The notes under the pieces are model-generated. The model did not search any database. It was not told the origin of the DNA and was given only the letters and a program-made list of their open reading frames with translations. Position numbers and translations under genes: made by a program. Below are positions 1 through 9,200 of a DNA stretch of 14,656 bases, one piece after another. The stretch is taken from positions 1 to 14,656 of the forward strand of contig JADGJH010000768.1 in NCBI GenBank assembly GCA_027596945.1, read 5' to 3'. The stretch comes from Physocladia obscura. Its lineage: Eukaryota > Chytridiomycota > Chytridiomycetes > Chytridiales > Chytriomycetaceae. Numbering within the stretch: the first letter of the stretch is position 1; each line of letters opens with the position of its first letter.

Positions 1-894
1 TCTTCTCTCTCCTCTAAAGTTTTTATCATCGAAAGTATGGACTAGTTTTTAAAATGTCTATTGATATTTTTATTTTTATTTTATTTAAGATTGAAATTGC
101 AAAGAGTGGATGAATGAGTAAACCGTCAATCGAAACAAGTAATATATTGAATTCATGAAACCTCTAAGTTACAAATACATTCATATAGAAGATGACTTTT
201 CTCATTGGCTTTGCTTTGGGCGTCTACTGTATTTTGTCATTGACCAATTTTTTCTGAAATTTTTTCGGAAAACGCAATTTTAATAACCCATCGAGGTCTT
301 TTTGTTTTCTTGGCGTTTTTTTGTTCCCAAGAGTTTTGATAGTGATTTGTAATCAAGTTGTGTACGTGGAAGACGAAAGGTTATTACATTATCTTTGAAA
401 ATCCAAATTGATTGAAAAGCACAAATACAAATATTAATCTCTCCGTAATTGTACAAATGAGACATGGTTTCTTTTTTTTCTTTGCGACAGCTGGTAATTG
501 TTATACCTGTATTTAAAAAACGAAATCCTTTATGAATTCATTTCATGTATGTGTGATAGTGTCTTTTGGATCTCGGGGAATGAAATCAGTCACAAGCTCA
601 AAATGAAAATTTTCTGTTTTTTCTGTTTTGCCTCTTTTTGTTCCCGCCACCTTGCCACTTTTTCGATTTTTTTTTTTTCCATGCTGTTTTTAGTGAGACT
701 ATAGGCTCATAAGTATGAATCAGAAGCGATAATAAAATATCCGATTTGCACTGCAGCAGCGGGTTTGCATGCAACGCTGGTACAGGAAAAGATTGATGGA
801 AGATCTGTGTAACGCCACCCTGAAGAGAATTTTTTCGGATAACCCATAAATAGGAAAAGATTTCGCTCCGGAAGGAAATTTCAGAAAGAGACAA
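1..894. other. 5' intergenic region upstream of the OPT gene
   Basis: I see no convincing gene here. Short open frames on both strands are low-complexity or are shadows of the downstream exon. Visible promoter-like elements are a CCAAT pentamer at 243-247, an ATTGG (reverse CCAAT) near 204, a TATA-like cataaata at 845-852 about 45 bases before the start codon, and poly-T tracts near 470 and 665. Its function is inferred only from its position in front of the transporter gene. Confidence 0.5.
389..842. promoter_or_regulatory. Candidate GATA-factor sites upstream of the OPT gene
   Basis: GATAA cores occur at 389-393 (reverse strand), 728-732 and 838-842. Fungal peptide transporters are often controlled by nitrogen status through GATA factors, so the placement is suggestive. 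The motif is short and the DNA AT-rich, so chance occurrence is quite possible. Confidence 0.2.
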
Positions 895-3287
895 ATGCCA
901 GACGAATCAGCCGGTATTGCCTTCCCGAACAATGTGTCGTTCCAGCCGACAATTGACGAGACCAAGTTTGCGGAGACAGGCGACGAGGAGAAGAAAGTCG
1001 ATGTCGAGGGCGTCGATGCTGAGGACATTGCGGCGCTGGAGGCCGAGCGGCTGAACCACCTTGAGGACCAGGTCGATGACTTTGGCGTTGAGATGGTCAC
1101 CAAGATTGTATCACTCGAGGACGACTCTAGTTTGCCTGTCTTCACGTTTCGATACTTCCTGATTGCTTCCCTCCTCTCTGCCTTCTCCGGTACCCTCGGC
1201 CAGATCTACTACTTTAAGCCACAAGTTCTGACCATCTCTGTTTTCTTCCTCGTGCTCTTCTCTTATGTAAGAACTTCCTCCCATGTTAATCATAATTGAA
1301 TTCGACTGACTCTACTTGAATTCCACAGTTCGTTGGCAAGTTCCTCGAAAAGGTTCTGCCATCTGGCACCTTCCTCAACCCCAGCAAGTTCAACAAGAAG
1401 GAACATGCCCTTATCGTAATCACAGCAAACACTGCTGGAACCGCCGCGCTTGCAAACGAGCTCATTGCCTCCATGTACCTGTTCTACGACACTGTTATTC
1501 CCACCTGGACTGGAATACTTCTCGTCCTCTCTTCGCAGACTCTGGGTTATGGTTTCGCTGGCTTCTTCCGCGAAACTCTTGTCTATCCGCGTGCAACTTA
1601 TTACCCAAGCACATTGGCACAGGTCTCTGTGTATGAGAATCTACACAACGGTGACGGTATTTCTAAGAAGATGGCAAGATACTTTTTCATCGTGGCGGGT
1701 ATTTGTTTCTGCTATGAGTGGTTACCTCAGTACATTGCTCCGTCTCTCATCGGTTTTTCCATCATTTGTCTTGCAACCCAGCACCTTAAAAGTGATGTTG
1801 TTGCTAAGATTTTCGGTGGGGCATCGGCTAACGAAGGACTTGGTCTGTTTTCGATTTGCTTTGATTGGAACAACTTGACAGGTTACACTCCGATGTTGCT
1901 TCCATGGAGTACTATTCTGAACATGAGTCTCGGAGTTTTTGTTTGCTGCATCTTCCAGCCGTACTTGTGGTACTCTAACACTTTTGATGCTCAGTCTTAC
2001 CCGTGGATGGCACAAGGTATCTATGCAGTTGGAGGAGCCCCGTACAACCAAACTGCTGTGTTGGATTCCAATTATAACGTTAATTTGACTGCCGTTGAAG
2101 TTGTTGGTTTGCCCGGTTTGGCTGCATCTTATGCTCTCTTTCTGATTGGTGCTAATTTGGCACTCACTGCCGGTTTTGTCCACATTGGTCTCTACTTTGG
2201 TCCCGAAATTGTTGCCGGACTCAAGAACACATTTTCCAAGAAAGGAGAATCAACCAACGATGACCCATACTTCCTTATCATGGCAAAATACCCTGAAGCT
2301 CCATTGTGGTGGTACATCACTATTCTGGTCATCACCTTCGCTGTCGGTATGTTTGTGACGCAATACACCAACTCTGGCCTTGAATGGTACATGTTCATCG
2401 TTGCACTTCTTTTGGCGTTCATTTTTGTCTTCATCTCGGGTTTCATTTCTTCCACAACTGGATGGTTTGTCTCAAACGGTGTTTCCAACCTTGTGCAAAT
2501 GCTTGGAGGATTCTTGCGACCTGGAAACCCCGTCGCAAACATGTACTTCACCTTGTTTGGGTCAAACGCTGTCTCGCAGGCAACAAATATGCTTGCTGAC
2601 TTAAAAATGGGTCAATACATGAAAATTCCTCCTCGCGCAACTTTCTTTGCCCAACTCTATGGCTCGATCCTTGGTGCATTCTTCTCCTACTTTATCACTA
2701 TTTCTATTATCACCAACAACGCCGATGTGCTTAAAACAGTGATTGGAAGTACGCAATGGAACGGTGCCCAGGCCCAGTCGTACAATGGAAACGCCGTCAC
2801 ATGGGGAGGCTTCGCGAAGCAAATGTATGGGCCAGGTGGACCATACCAATGGGTGTTGTTCTCCTTCCTTCTCGGGTTCGTCTTGCCGCTGCCAGCTTAC
2901 TTTGCGCACCGCTTGTTCCCGAAAGTTGGATTCAATCTGCTTAACTTTGCTGTCCTGCCGTGGTTCTTCGGTTGCCTATGCACGGGAATTAACTCGTCCA
3001 TCTTCGGCACGCTTGTTATTGGTACTTTCACGCAGTTTTATTTGCGTAAGTACAGACCTGCGTTCTTCAACAAATATCAGTACATTACATCAGCGGCGTT
3101 GGATGCCGGTAACCAGTGGTGCGCGTTTCTGGTTACGTTGATTGTTGGTGGTGCGATTGCAACTCCAATTCCGTTCCCTTTCTGGACTTTGAATCCAAAT
3201 ATTGAGACTGGTATTTGGTACTGGGATGGTTGTTACAACCTAGGCAATGATGCGGCGTCCAACTTTACGCTTGGTGCTGGCTATTAG
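895..3287 (+). CDS. Oligopeptide transporter, OPT family (peptide-transporter clade)
   Basis: This is a polytopic proton-coupled oligopeptide importer of the OPT superfamily (Isp4/Opt1 type). It probably sits in the plasma membrane and takes up small peptides, possibly glutathione. Exons 895-1266 and 1329-3287 join in phase 0 to give 776 aa, a normal length for the family. Residues 1-80 form an acidic cytosolic tail; the first membrane segment starts near residue 86. Family signatures are visible: NPSKFNKKEH (about 141-150, the NPGPFN-KEH motif), KIPPRATF (about 556-563) and KYQYITSAALDAG (about 706-718). Many hydrophobic helices lie between them. The ATG at 895 is the first in frame and precedes the acidic tail. 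The gene converges with the chitin synthase. Substrate cannot be told from sequence. The family call is secure. Confidence 0.96.
1267..1328 (+). other. Intron 1 of the OPT gene
   Basis: The intron is 62 nt, with donor GTAAGA, a CTGAC branch-like motif at 1306-1310 and acceptor CACAG. It is phase 0. Reading through it introduces stops, while removing it joins the first membrane segments to the NPSKFNKKEH motif, so it is well supported. Confidence 0.92.
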
Positions 3288-3336
3288 AAGATCGTTTTCT
3301 TGAGTGAAATGAGAAGGAAGTGTTTCGTTTTGTAAC

Positions 3337-3342
3337 ATTAAA
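3337..3342 (+). terminator. Candidate poly(A) signal of the OPT gene
   Basis: ATTAAA lies 50 bases after the transporter stop codon. It is a common variant hexamer, and no other good hexamer is closer. Confidence 0.4.
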
Positions 3343-3779
3343 GTTTCTTCCAAATGTTGACTCAATATTTTATACTGCAAAGTTTTTATAAATTAATTGT
3401 TTCGTCTTCACAAACCGTAGTATATCATTTTAGTTTGTACGAAAACTTCACTGAAAACCAGAGTATGCTGCTAGGCCAAAAGCTTGTTGCCCAGTCAAAA
3501 CAGAATAACACAATATTCTTACAAAATTGAATTGGCTCAGAATGAAAATAATAGTGAGATATTTTTGGTTTTGGAGAATTGCGTTCAAAATACGTGTACG
3601 TTTACGAAGATTAAATACATTTAGAAAACACTGTGGATTCAAGTTGTCAATAAATAGAGAGTATTTTATTGCTGTGCGATCTGTTTCAACGTAAAACACA
3701 GCATACGATCTTGGGAAGCAGCCAAGGTGCTGAGCCTCTTCGCAGAGTTTGTGCCATGGAAATCCTTTGAAAGCCCAAC

Positions 3780-3785
3780 TTTATT
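3780..3785 (-). terminator. Candidate poly(A) signal of the chitin synthase gene
   Basis: AATAAA on the minus strand lies about 125 bases after the predicted TGA at 3911-3909. It is the nearest canonical hexamer downstream. Confidence 0.35.
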
Positions 3786-3908
3786 GAGATCTCTTCTATA
3801 ATAAAACAACCCCGTTATCTGTTGTCCCTGCAGGACACAACACTTTGCAAAATTTAATAAGCAGGAAATATTTAATAAACACTAAAAAATATATATAATG
3901 ATGAGTAT

Positions 3909-6900
3909 TCAAACAAAACGAGTCCCAATGTCATGTGCACTACGTAGAGAATACTTGTTGAAAAATCTATCATGGTTAATGGAAGAAGGAGCAGTAGTAT
4001 TCCAAGAATCCCATCTACATAAAAAAAGTATTAATTTACGATCTTCTTAAAAAAAAGCAATAAAAATAAACACTCAACGATTTCAAAATCACGCTACTTG
4101 GATCAAATTTAATACTTTCGCATTCACCGTGCTCGTCATGATCGCGCCCCTTTGTTTCCCCATCGACCATCCGAGTCTGTCCCCATGAAAAATCATCAAA
4201 ATGCCAAAACGCATAAAGAGGAAGAACAAAATTCCACACTGGTAGCGCAAATATATAAACGCCGAGCCACCACAAATATGCAGCTTTATGTCGAGGGTTT
4301 GTCAGAACAACCAGGAAGCCAGGTAGTCCAAGGACAAAAACTAGAAGGAGCATAGGAATCATTTGGACTTGCGATGTAATTACAGTTTGGATAAGAAGAA
4401 ATATTGTAAATGATATAGCTGCTGGGAGAACGAGGGTTCCAATAAGTTCCACCTGTTTTTTAAAGTTATTTTCTGCGAAATGAAAAAAAAGAAAAAATTG
4501 CACCGGAGTTAACTTACAAAAACGACGAACTGCATACTGAAGCAAAATATCCCGCACAAATCTTGCACCAACAACAGCTCCATCAAATTATGTATTGTGG
4601 AATTAATCCACCGCCTTCGTTGGCTCAACAACACGCCAAACTCATCTGGCACAACGGTATGGCAAATTGCTTGCGGTACAAACATCATTTTGCGGCGAGG
4701 AAAATTTCGCAACATCAATGTGGACAAGAAACGGTCTTCGCCAAGAAGTAATAAATTTTTTTTGTGCAATGTTTCGACAACATTTTCAGAATACTCTTGT
4801 ACGATATCTGGATTCACAAGAAGTGGGACAAATCGACCAGTTAAATCTTTTTGAATTTTTATACGATACATACAGAAGCATCCTGTTATATATATTATAT
4901 ATATATATATATATGTTTTTGATAATTGAGTTTTTTCAAGTATAAATCTCCAAAATTTTACCTGGTAGGCAAGTGACTCCTCCAAAAATGCTTTCAAAAG
5001 CTTTTCCAAGATGGTGCGACGAAAAATACTCAAATACTTGGATGGCCGTGACCCAACTCGTCCATTTGTTTCGAATTCTTGTTTCGCCACACAGGCCCAT
5101 AATATTTCGATCGTTTATCATTACTTGAATCATAAATTTCAATGCGTCTGCATGGACATCGGTATCAGCATCAACCATGAGAACATATTCAAATTGCGAA
5201 GGATGTACTTTCATGAGATGCATAATACGGAATTGAATCTCGTAATCAAGACGCGTCATCCGGTCATCAAACAAGCAACGAGACAAACAGTTCATTAAGA
5301 TCAACTGAGAATCACGTTTTCCCTGTTGAAAATAAAATTATTTAAATTAAACGTACGAAACGAACTAATAATACGAAACTCGATTTCCCGGCTTTGCAGA
5401 ATCACGCTCTTCGGGTGCCCCACATTTGACAACAACAACAACAGGAACATCATGCCCTGAATGTACGTATCTTCCTGAATAAACGTATCCCATATTTCTT
5501 TGTTTTACGCCATCTGCAATTGCAACATACGCTGCTGGTTGTGGATACGGCAATCGTGTTTCAATCTCGATTAATCCCAATACAATATCCGGGGTGCTTT
5601 TTCGGTTTCCAGCGCCAGTTACTATTCCATCGGCGACGACAAAAAGTAGTTTTCGGTCATCAGGATATGTTGTCGCCGCGAGTGAATCCATTGTCGCACG
5701 GATGCTGGGTTCACTCTCACTGTAGCAGGTTACCAGCATTATTGTGTATGGATGCGGATGCGGATATGGTGAAACGTGATGTACATGATGACGTGTTGGT
5801 TTTGATTTTATGAGTCGCGGCGCGACAATCCAGTAAAAGTAAACTGCCATAAAAAATTTCGTAAAAACAAGAGCAAGAATAACGAGGAGTGATATGCTTT
5901 GAATGACTGTCGAAGTAATACATCCTGGCGGCGTAGAAGCTAAAAAACCAATTATTGCGCGTTCTTGAAGGCAGAAAGCAGGCGCCAGAAGGTTTGTAGA
6001 GTCGCTGTAAACTGGTAATGTAATATCAAGCCCAGCTGATCGTTGCAGGAGATTCGTAAATGGTAGGGTGATTGCGGGAATTTCAGTAATATTGAGAACA
6101 ACATTATTGAAAACCGTGATCTGTTTTCCTGAATGAGAAGAATAAGCTGAGATGTCAGCCCATGAAAATGTGACACGTTGGCGAGGAATAAATTCAAGCC
6201 AATCTACAGAGGCACAAAATTCTGAATTGCCAATTGCTATATTCTCCGGAGTTACGATATCAGCAATTGTTTTCAAGCAATCCCACGATGCTGACGAGTA
6301 AGGGAGGCAATGCGAAGATGGTGTAAAAAATAAGGACATTGAATTTCCAGTGAAATTTGCTACAGAAATAGTAATATCGGCTCTGGTTTGCAACACTTTT
6401 GTGACAAGTGACGAGTTGTACAGAAAGCCGTTGATCAAAATTTGTCCATCCATAGAATTTGAAGGGGAAAAATTTAAAGATGAGTCGTTAAAATATGGTG
6501 CTGTTTCTTCACTGAGTGCTGGGCAAAGCACATGTACTAGGCCAAATGTTAAGAAACCCACAATGAAACAAAGAAGGAAAATAACAAAACACAGAGCAAC
6601 CTGATATTGATGTCAAAAAAAAAAATTCAAAATCAAAATCAAAAATCAAAATTTCACAAACCTTTTCTCTCCATGCCTGTTGCGCAACAACGTTTTTTTT
6701 TCCGAGAATTTGTAGAAATCCATTTAAAACACAGCAAGTTAGTGCTTTCGAAAATAATGCCCATATGTTCAAAACTGATGCTTTCTGCTTCGGTTTTGGT
6801 TGCGGAACTTGTGGTATTTCAATGTACGAAGATTGTAAGATATAAGCATCTGAAAATCTAGTTGCTCCTGTACAGTCAAATCTTAAGAATTTACATTGCA

Positions 6901-7322
6901 GCTGAAACAAGGCGGGAAACATCGCAATTTGATGTACCTATTCTAGCAGCAGGTGGATCAGCGGATGGACTTCGTAGCATGGGTTTTGGCCGTCGTGCGA
7001 CAGTTGAAAGTCGATTGTTGTTTCTATTCAATGTATTTCGCATGGTTCCTGAATCAATTGCACCGAGCCTCTCTGCATACAAAGAATTCCTCATTACACT
7101 GTTACGGGATAACACAGAAAGCGCAGAAAAGCGTGTCGGGGAAGATCGAACTACGATATTTTGGTTTTGCGCTGGCCATTCGGTTGAATCTGATAATGGA
7201 TCTGTTCCAGAGCTTGAATTGCATGTCGTGCCAGAGGGATCCGACGACGCGTTGATGACATTAGTAACGAATGAAAGTGGTGAACGAAAACGCATCGGGA
7301 CATTGCTGGACATGGATGACAT
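3909..7322 (-). CDS. Chitin synthase, division 2, class IV-like (seven exons)
   Basis: This is a processive GT2 membrane enzyme that polymerises UDP-GlcNAc into cell-wall chitin. Predicted exons, in transcript order: 7322-6938, 6867-6662, 6600-5380, 5322-4962, 4882-4518, 4452-4079, 4014-3909. All phases agree and give 1005 aa. Residues 1-160 are Ser/Arg/Asn-rich and probably disordered. QAWREK (192-197) leads into a membrane helix (198-220), as in class IV enzymes. A luminal part with several N-glycosylation sequons follows, then a helix near 425-457. Catalytic motifs are VTCYSE (about 487-492), DADTD (655-659), EDR (773-775) and QRRRW (812-816), with three C-terminal helices (about 850-930). 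All catalytic signatures are present, so it looks functional. The least certain parts are the first intron's acceptor and the last intron's donor. Confidence 0.95.
4015..4078 (-). other. Chitin synthase intron 6 (weak donor)
   Basis: The intron is 64 nt, phase 2, with donor GTTGAG and acceptor TGTAG. It yields a 35-residue hydrophilic tail starting SWDSWNTT, comparable to the Lys-x-Trp-x-x-Trp tails of this family. The alternative donor GTGTTT at 4073 would instead give a hydrophobic tail. Reading through would end the protein at 4036. This is the least certain junction of the gene. Confidence 0.55.
4453..4517 (-). other. Chitin synthase intron 5
   Basis: The intron is 65 nt, phase 0, with the perfect donor GTAAGT. 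The acceptor AAACAG at 4453 restores [14 protein letters not shown]. The stronger-looking upstream acceptor TTTCGCAG would shift frame and is not used in this model. Confidence 0.88.
4883..4961 (-). other. Chitin synthase intron 4, containing a TA microsatellite
   Basis: The intron is 79 nt, phase 1, with donor GTAAAA and acceptor AACAG. It rebuilds the Gly of TCLPGCFCMYR. It is the longest intron of the gene because of a TA-repeat tract near its acceptor. Confidence 0.92.
4887..4914. repeat. TA dinucleotide microsatellite
   Basis: This is an almost pure TA tract of about 28 bases with one interruption, directly beside the intron 4 acceptor of the chitin synthase gene. Such tracts vary in length by slippage. 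Confidence 0.85.
5323..5379 (-). other. Chitin synthase intron 3
   Basis: The intron is 57 nt, phase 0, with donor GTTTCG and acceptor CAACAG. Removal restores the conserved string SAKPGNRGKRDSQ across the junction. Confidence 0.93.
6601..6661 (-). other. Chitin synthase intron 2
   Basis: The intron is 61 nt, phase 0, with donor GTTTGT, a TTGAC branch-like motif and acceptor ATCAG. Removal joins QAWREK to [10 protein letters not shown], a junction typical of class IV chitin synthases. Confidence 0.9.
6868..6937 (-). other. Chitin synthase intron 1 (two possible acceptors)
   Basis: Donor GTACAT follows the codon fragment at 6938. The acceptor TGTACAG ends at 6868 (70 nt), rebuilding a Gly codon. 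A second acceptor, TTTTCAG ending at 6850 (88 nt), also keeps frame and would remove six residues. This intron links a disordered 128-residue N-terminal exon to the conserved body. Without it the gene would start at the internal ATG at 6922, which also leaves a conserved C-terminal body. Confidence 0.65.
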
Positions 7323-7746
7323 GAATATCTGACGCGTTTTGTTTTGTTTGTTCAAATTGGTTTTTGGACGGGAAGGGCAATGTAAATTTTACGAAGTGGG
7401 CAACTATAGAAAGAAACTATCTAGAATTGAAAACTTATTTGGCGCAGTTTTGGCCGAATCTTGGACAAACTTTCTCAGTGGTTTGCTTTTTTCATGCAAA
7501 TATCATTTTTTGCTTCACACTCAAAATACACCACAGACTACAGACGACGATTTCTCTTGTATCGGAAATAAGAAAAGATAAATGTTTTTGCCTGTTGTTG
7601 TTTTTGTTCCTTCGAATTATATTCTGAAAATTAGAAACAATTCGATATTACAGTAAATTGTTCAATTACTCACTTTCTCAGAATTCTTTGGAGATTATCT
7701 TTTCCCGTGTTGATTGACCATAATAAATTAGTTCAAATATTGTACA
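7323..7746. other. Divergent intergenic region, chitin synthase promoter side
   Basis: About 420 bases lie between the chitin synthase start (-) and the ATG of the orphan fragment (+). Short open frames here are AT-rich with no domain. Its size and position suit a shared divergent promoter, but no strong core elements are visible beyond those listed. Confidence 0.45.
7332..7360 (-). promoter_or_regulatory. ACGCGT box and CCAAT box before the chitin synthase start
   Basis: ACGCGT (7332-7337) has the sequence of the yeast MCB element bound by the G1/S factor MBF. It lies 9 bases before the predicted ATG, probably inside the 5' UTR. A CCAAT pentamer on the minus strand lies at 7360-7356. Another ACGCGT occurs inside the coding region, so the regulatory reading is weak. 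Confidence 0.2.
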
Positions 7747-7902
7747 ATGGGAATATTAGCTGAAGAATTAAAAACGGCCATCGCAAAAACAAACATTCAA
7801 CGAACCAGCGCAACGAGCACAACCCCGTCAAAATCCAGTTACGAAAATTCAGATAAACATAAATTAGTCGTGGCCATGCTTGTAATACGGCAACCAAACT
7901 GA
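7747..7902 (+). pseudogene. Orphan 5' coding fragment, unknown protein (51 codons)
   Basis: An ATG at 7747 opens a frame starting MGILAEELKTAIAKTN that runs 51 codons to TGA at 7900-7902. The composition is protein-like: an amphipathic start, a Ser/Thr/Pro stretch, then a helical segment near KHKLVVAMLV. It is clearly less AT-rich than what follows. I do not recognise the family. A donor-like GTAATA follows AML, but no convincing second exon was found. It is divergent from the chitin synthase at a promoter-sized distance and sits just before the transposon relics. A gene cut off after its first exon by rearrangement is the most economical reading; a genuine microprotein or a chance frame are alternatives. 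Confidence 0.35.
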
Positions 7903-8081
7903 AGCTGCCAATTGTGAAAGTCAGAGTCGTTTTTCTGTTCCTGACTCAGTTGGAACTTCCAGTTAAATTTAACAAAATAAAGAGCTAATGAATGCATCAT
8001 AATAATTAGTAGAAAAGGTTTGACAATAAATGTAGTGATAACATAATTGCATAAACGACATGAAAGACTCCTAATACACAC

Positions 8082-8793
8082 AACTTACCATTTTTCAAAA
8101 TCACCTCAGTAAGGCCACCAGAATTCAATGGCAACACTAGAACTAAGCCAGCACAAAACTCAAAACATCATCGATGATTACTTACTTAGATGCAAAGAAC
8201 AAGCCCAACTATATGGATTTCTTGCTGACAGTGCCAAGCCAACTCAGCCGCACTGTGCAGCCTCAATTACTACAGGACTCACAGAACATGCTCGTACATG
8301 CTGGAGACATCTACCAGAAGACCAGCATGGGAACATGACTTGGAAAAATTATCAAACCTGGATTTGTTCAAATTTTGGATCCCAATTAACCCTAACACAA
8401 GCCATTGAAGGCATGGATTCTCTTAAACAGACAAGATCTGCAACATTATATTCACAGGAATTTAACAATCTCTTATCTGCAATCTGCTCCAGAAGTATTA
8501 ATCTTGAAGACAGATACCTTTGCGTTAAGTACCTTCAGGGTCTTAAGCTGCACCTTTGCAACATGCATGAATTATTTAACATCAAAGATGATCTAAACAA
8601 ACTTCAAATGGAAGCCTGATGCCTAGACAATTTTTATTGATGAAAAACAAAAGGGAGGCCTACTCCACAGCAAAACGGCACAAAACAAAATTTTCCCTCA
8701 CAAAAATTTCCAACCCCAAATTTTCACAATTACCACAACAACGAACCACAACTAATGGATCTGGGATTAGAAATTGTACATCAAGATAGGTAA
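8082..8793 (+). pseudogene. Degenerate Ty3-type retrotransposon gag
   Basis: This is a capsid-type Gag of the Retrotrans_gag family. The N-terminal motif RPPEFNGNTRTKPA is read in one frame (8112 on). A frameshift near 8150-8165 moves to the frame of NIIDDYLLRCKEQAQLYGF, and the capsid core (TWKNYQTWICSNFG, TLYSQEFNNLLSAI, LQGLKLHL) follows. In-frame stops at 8617, 8638 and 8641 break it, but the same frame then continues through an Asn/Pro/Gln-rich linker and MDLGLEI to a stop at 8791. There is no zinc knuckle, protease, reverse transcriptase or integrase, and no LTR was identified. The longest intact piece is 8128-8619 (163 codons). It is a dead fragment of an old insertion. Confidence 0.82.
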
Positions 8794-8927
8794 GATTGCC
8801 AGGCATGCCTTCAGTATTGTGAGAATTTGCCTTTTTAAATTGTCCATATTTTTTCAAGGGTGTTTGCCTGGAGAAAGTTTCACAATTAACATGTGTTCTA
8901 TTCATAGTTGCAAAAAAGAAAGAAAAA

Positions 8928-9200
8928 ATGGTAAAGAAAAGTACAAGAACAGGTTCCTCTGTGGATAACAATGACACCAACAAGAAGAAGGTAAAAAGAC
9001 AAAGCATATATGGACAGGCAAGCAAGTTGAATTTATAATTTACTTGTTGAATAGAACAAGTAAATAATGGCAAACAGTCTGGAAACTCATACAAGAAAGA
9101 GGGATGGCAGGTGGTGCTTGATAAGTTCAACATCAAGTGGCCATTAGCTCAAATTGATATACAACAGTTAAAGTCAAAACATAATGGTGAAATAGCATAG
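8928..9200 (+). pseudogene. Degenerate Myb/SANT-like DNA-binding domain ORF
   Basis: From ATG 8928 a Lys-rich start (MVKKSTRTGSS) leads into the domain, but two compensating frameshifts are needed. WTGKQVEFIIYLLN is read in a second frame from 9011. The first frame resumes with NNGKQSGNSYKKEGW (about 9063 on), then VVLDKFNIKW and QLKSKHNGEIA, ending at TAG 9198-9200. The pattern W-T, then KKEGW, then LDKFN, then QLKSK fits the Myb_DNA-bind_3 type domain found in plant and fungal proteins, many linked to Harbinger-like elements. Staying in one frame gives stops between the two halves. It is probably a transposon-associated relic. It lies just downstream of the gag relic, with no shared open frame. 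Confidence 0.6.

Larger units (their letters stand above)
3288..3908. other. Convergent intergenic region with two 3' UTRs
   Basis: This is the space between the 3' ends of the transporter (+) and the chitin synthase (-). An ATTAAA at 3337-3342 is a candidate poly(A) signal about 50 bases after the transporter stop. On the minus strand AATAAA (3785-3780) lies about 125 bases after the chitin synthase stop. A minus-strand open frame at 3699-3448 (83 codons) has no recognisable domain and is probably chance. Confidence 0.55.

Noticed and set aside
720..1145. 141-codon minus-strand open frame
   Set aside because: It is antisense to exon 1 of the transporter; Ser/Thr-rich low-complexity translation with no domain.
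3448..3699. 83-codon minus-strand open frame in the convergent intergenic region
   Set aside because: No domain, AT-driven composition, and it lies in the expected 3' UTR zone.
3909..7322. Chitin synthase as a frameshifted pseudogene
   Set aside because: Every frame change coincides with a 57-79 nt GT-AG interval whose removal restores family motifs, so introns explain it better than mutations.
8660..9136. 158-codon minus-strand open frame
   Set aside because: It overlaps the gag linker and the Myb/SANT-like relic, both of which have recognisable motifs on the plus strand. Its own translation has no domain.
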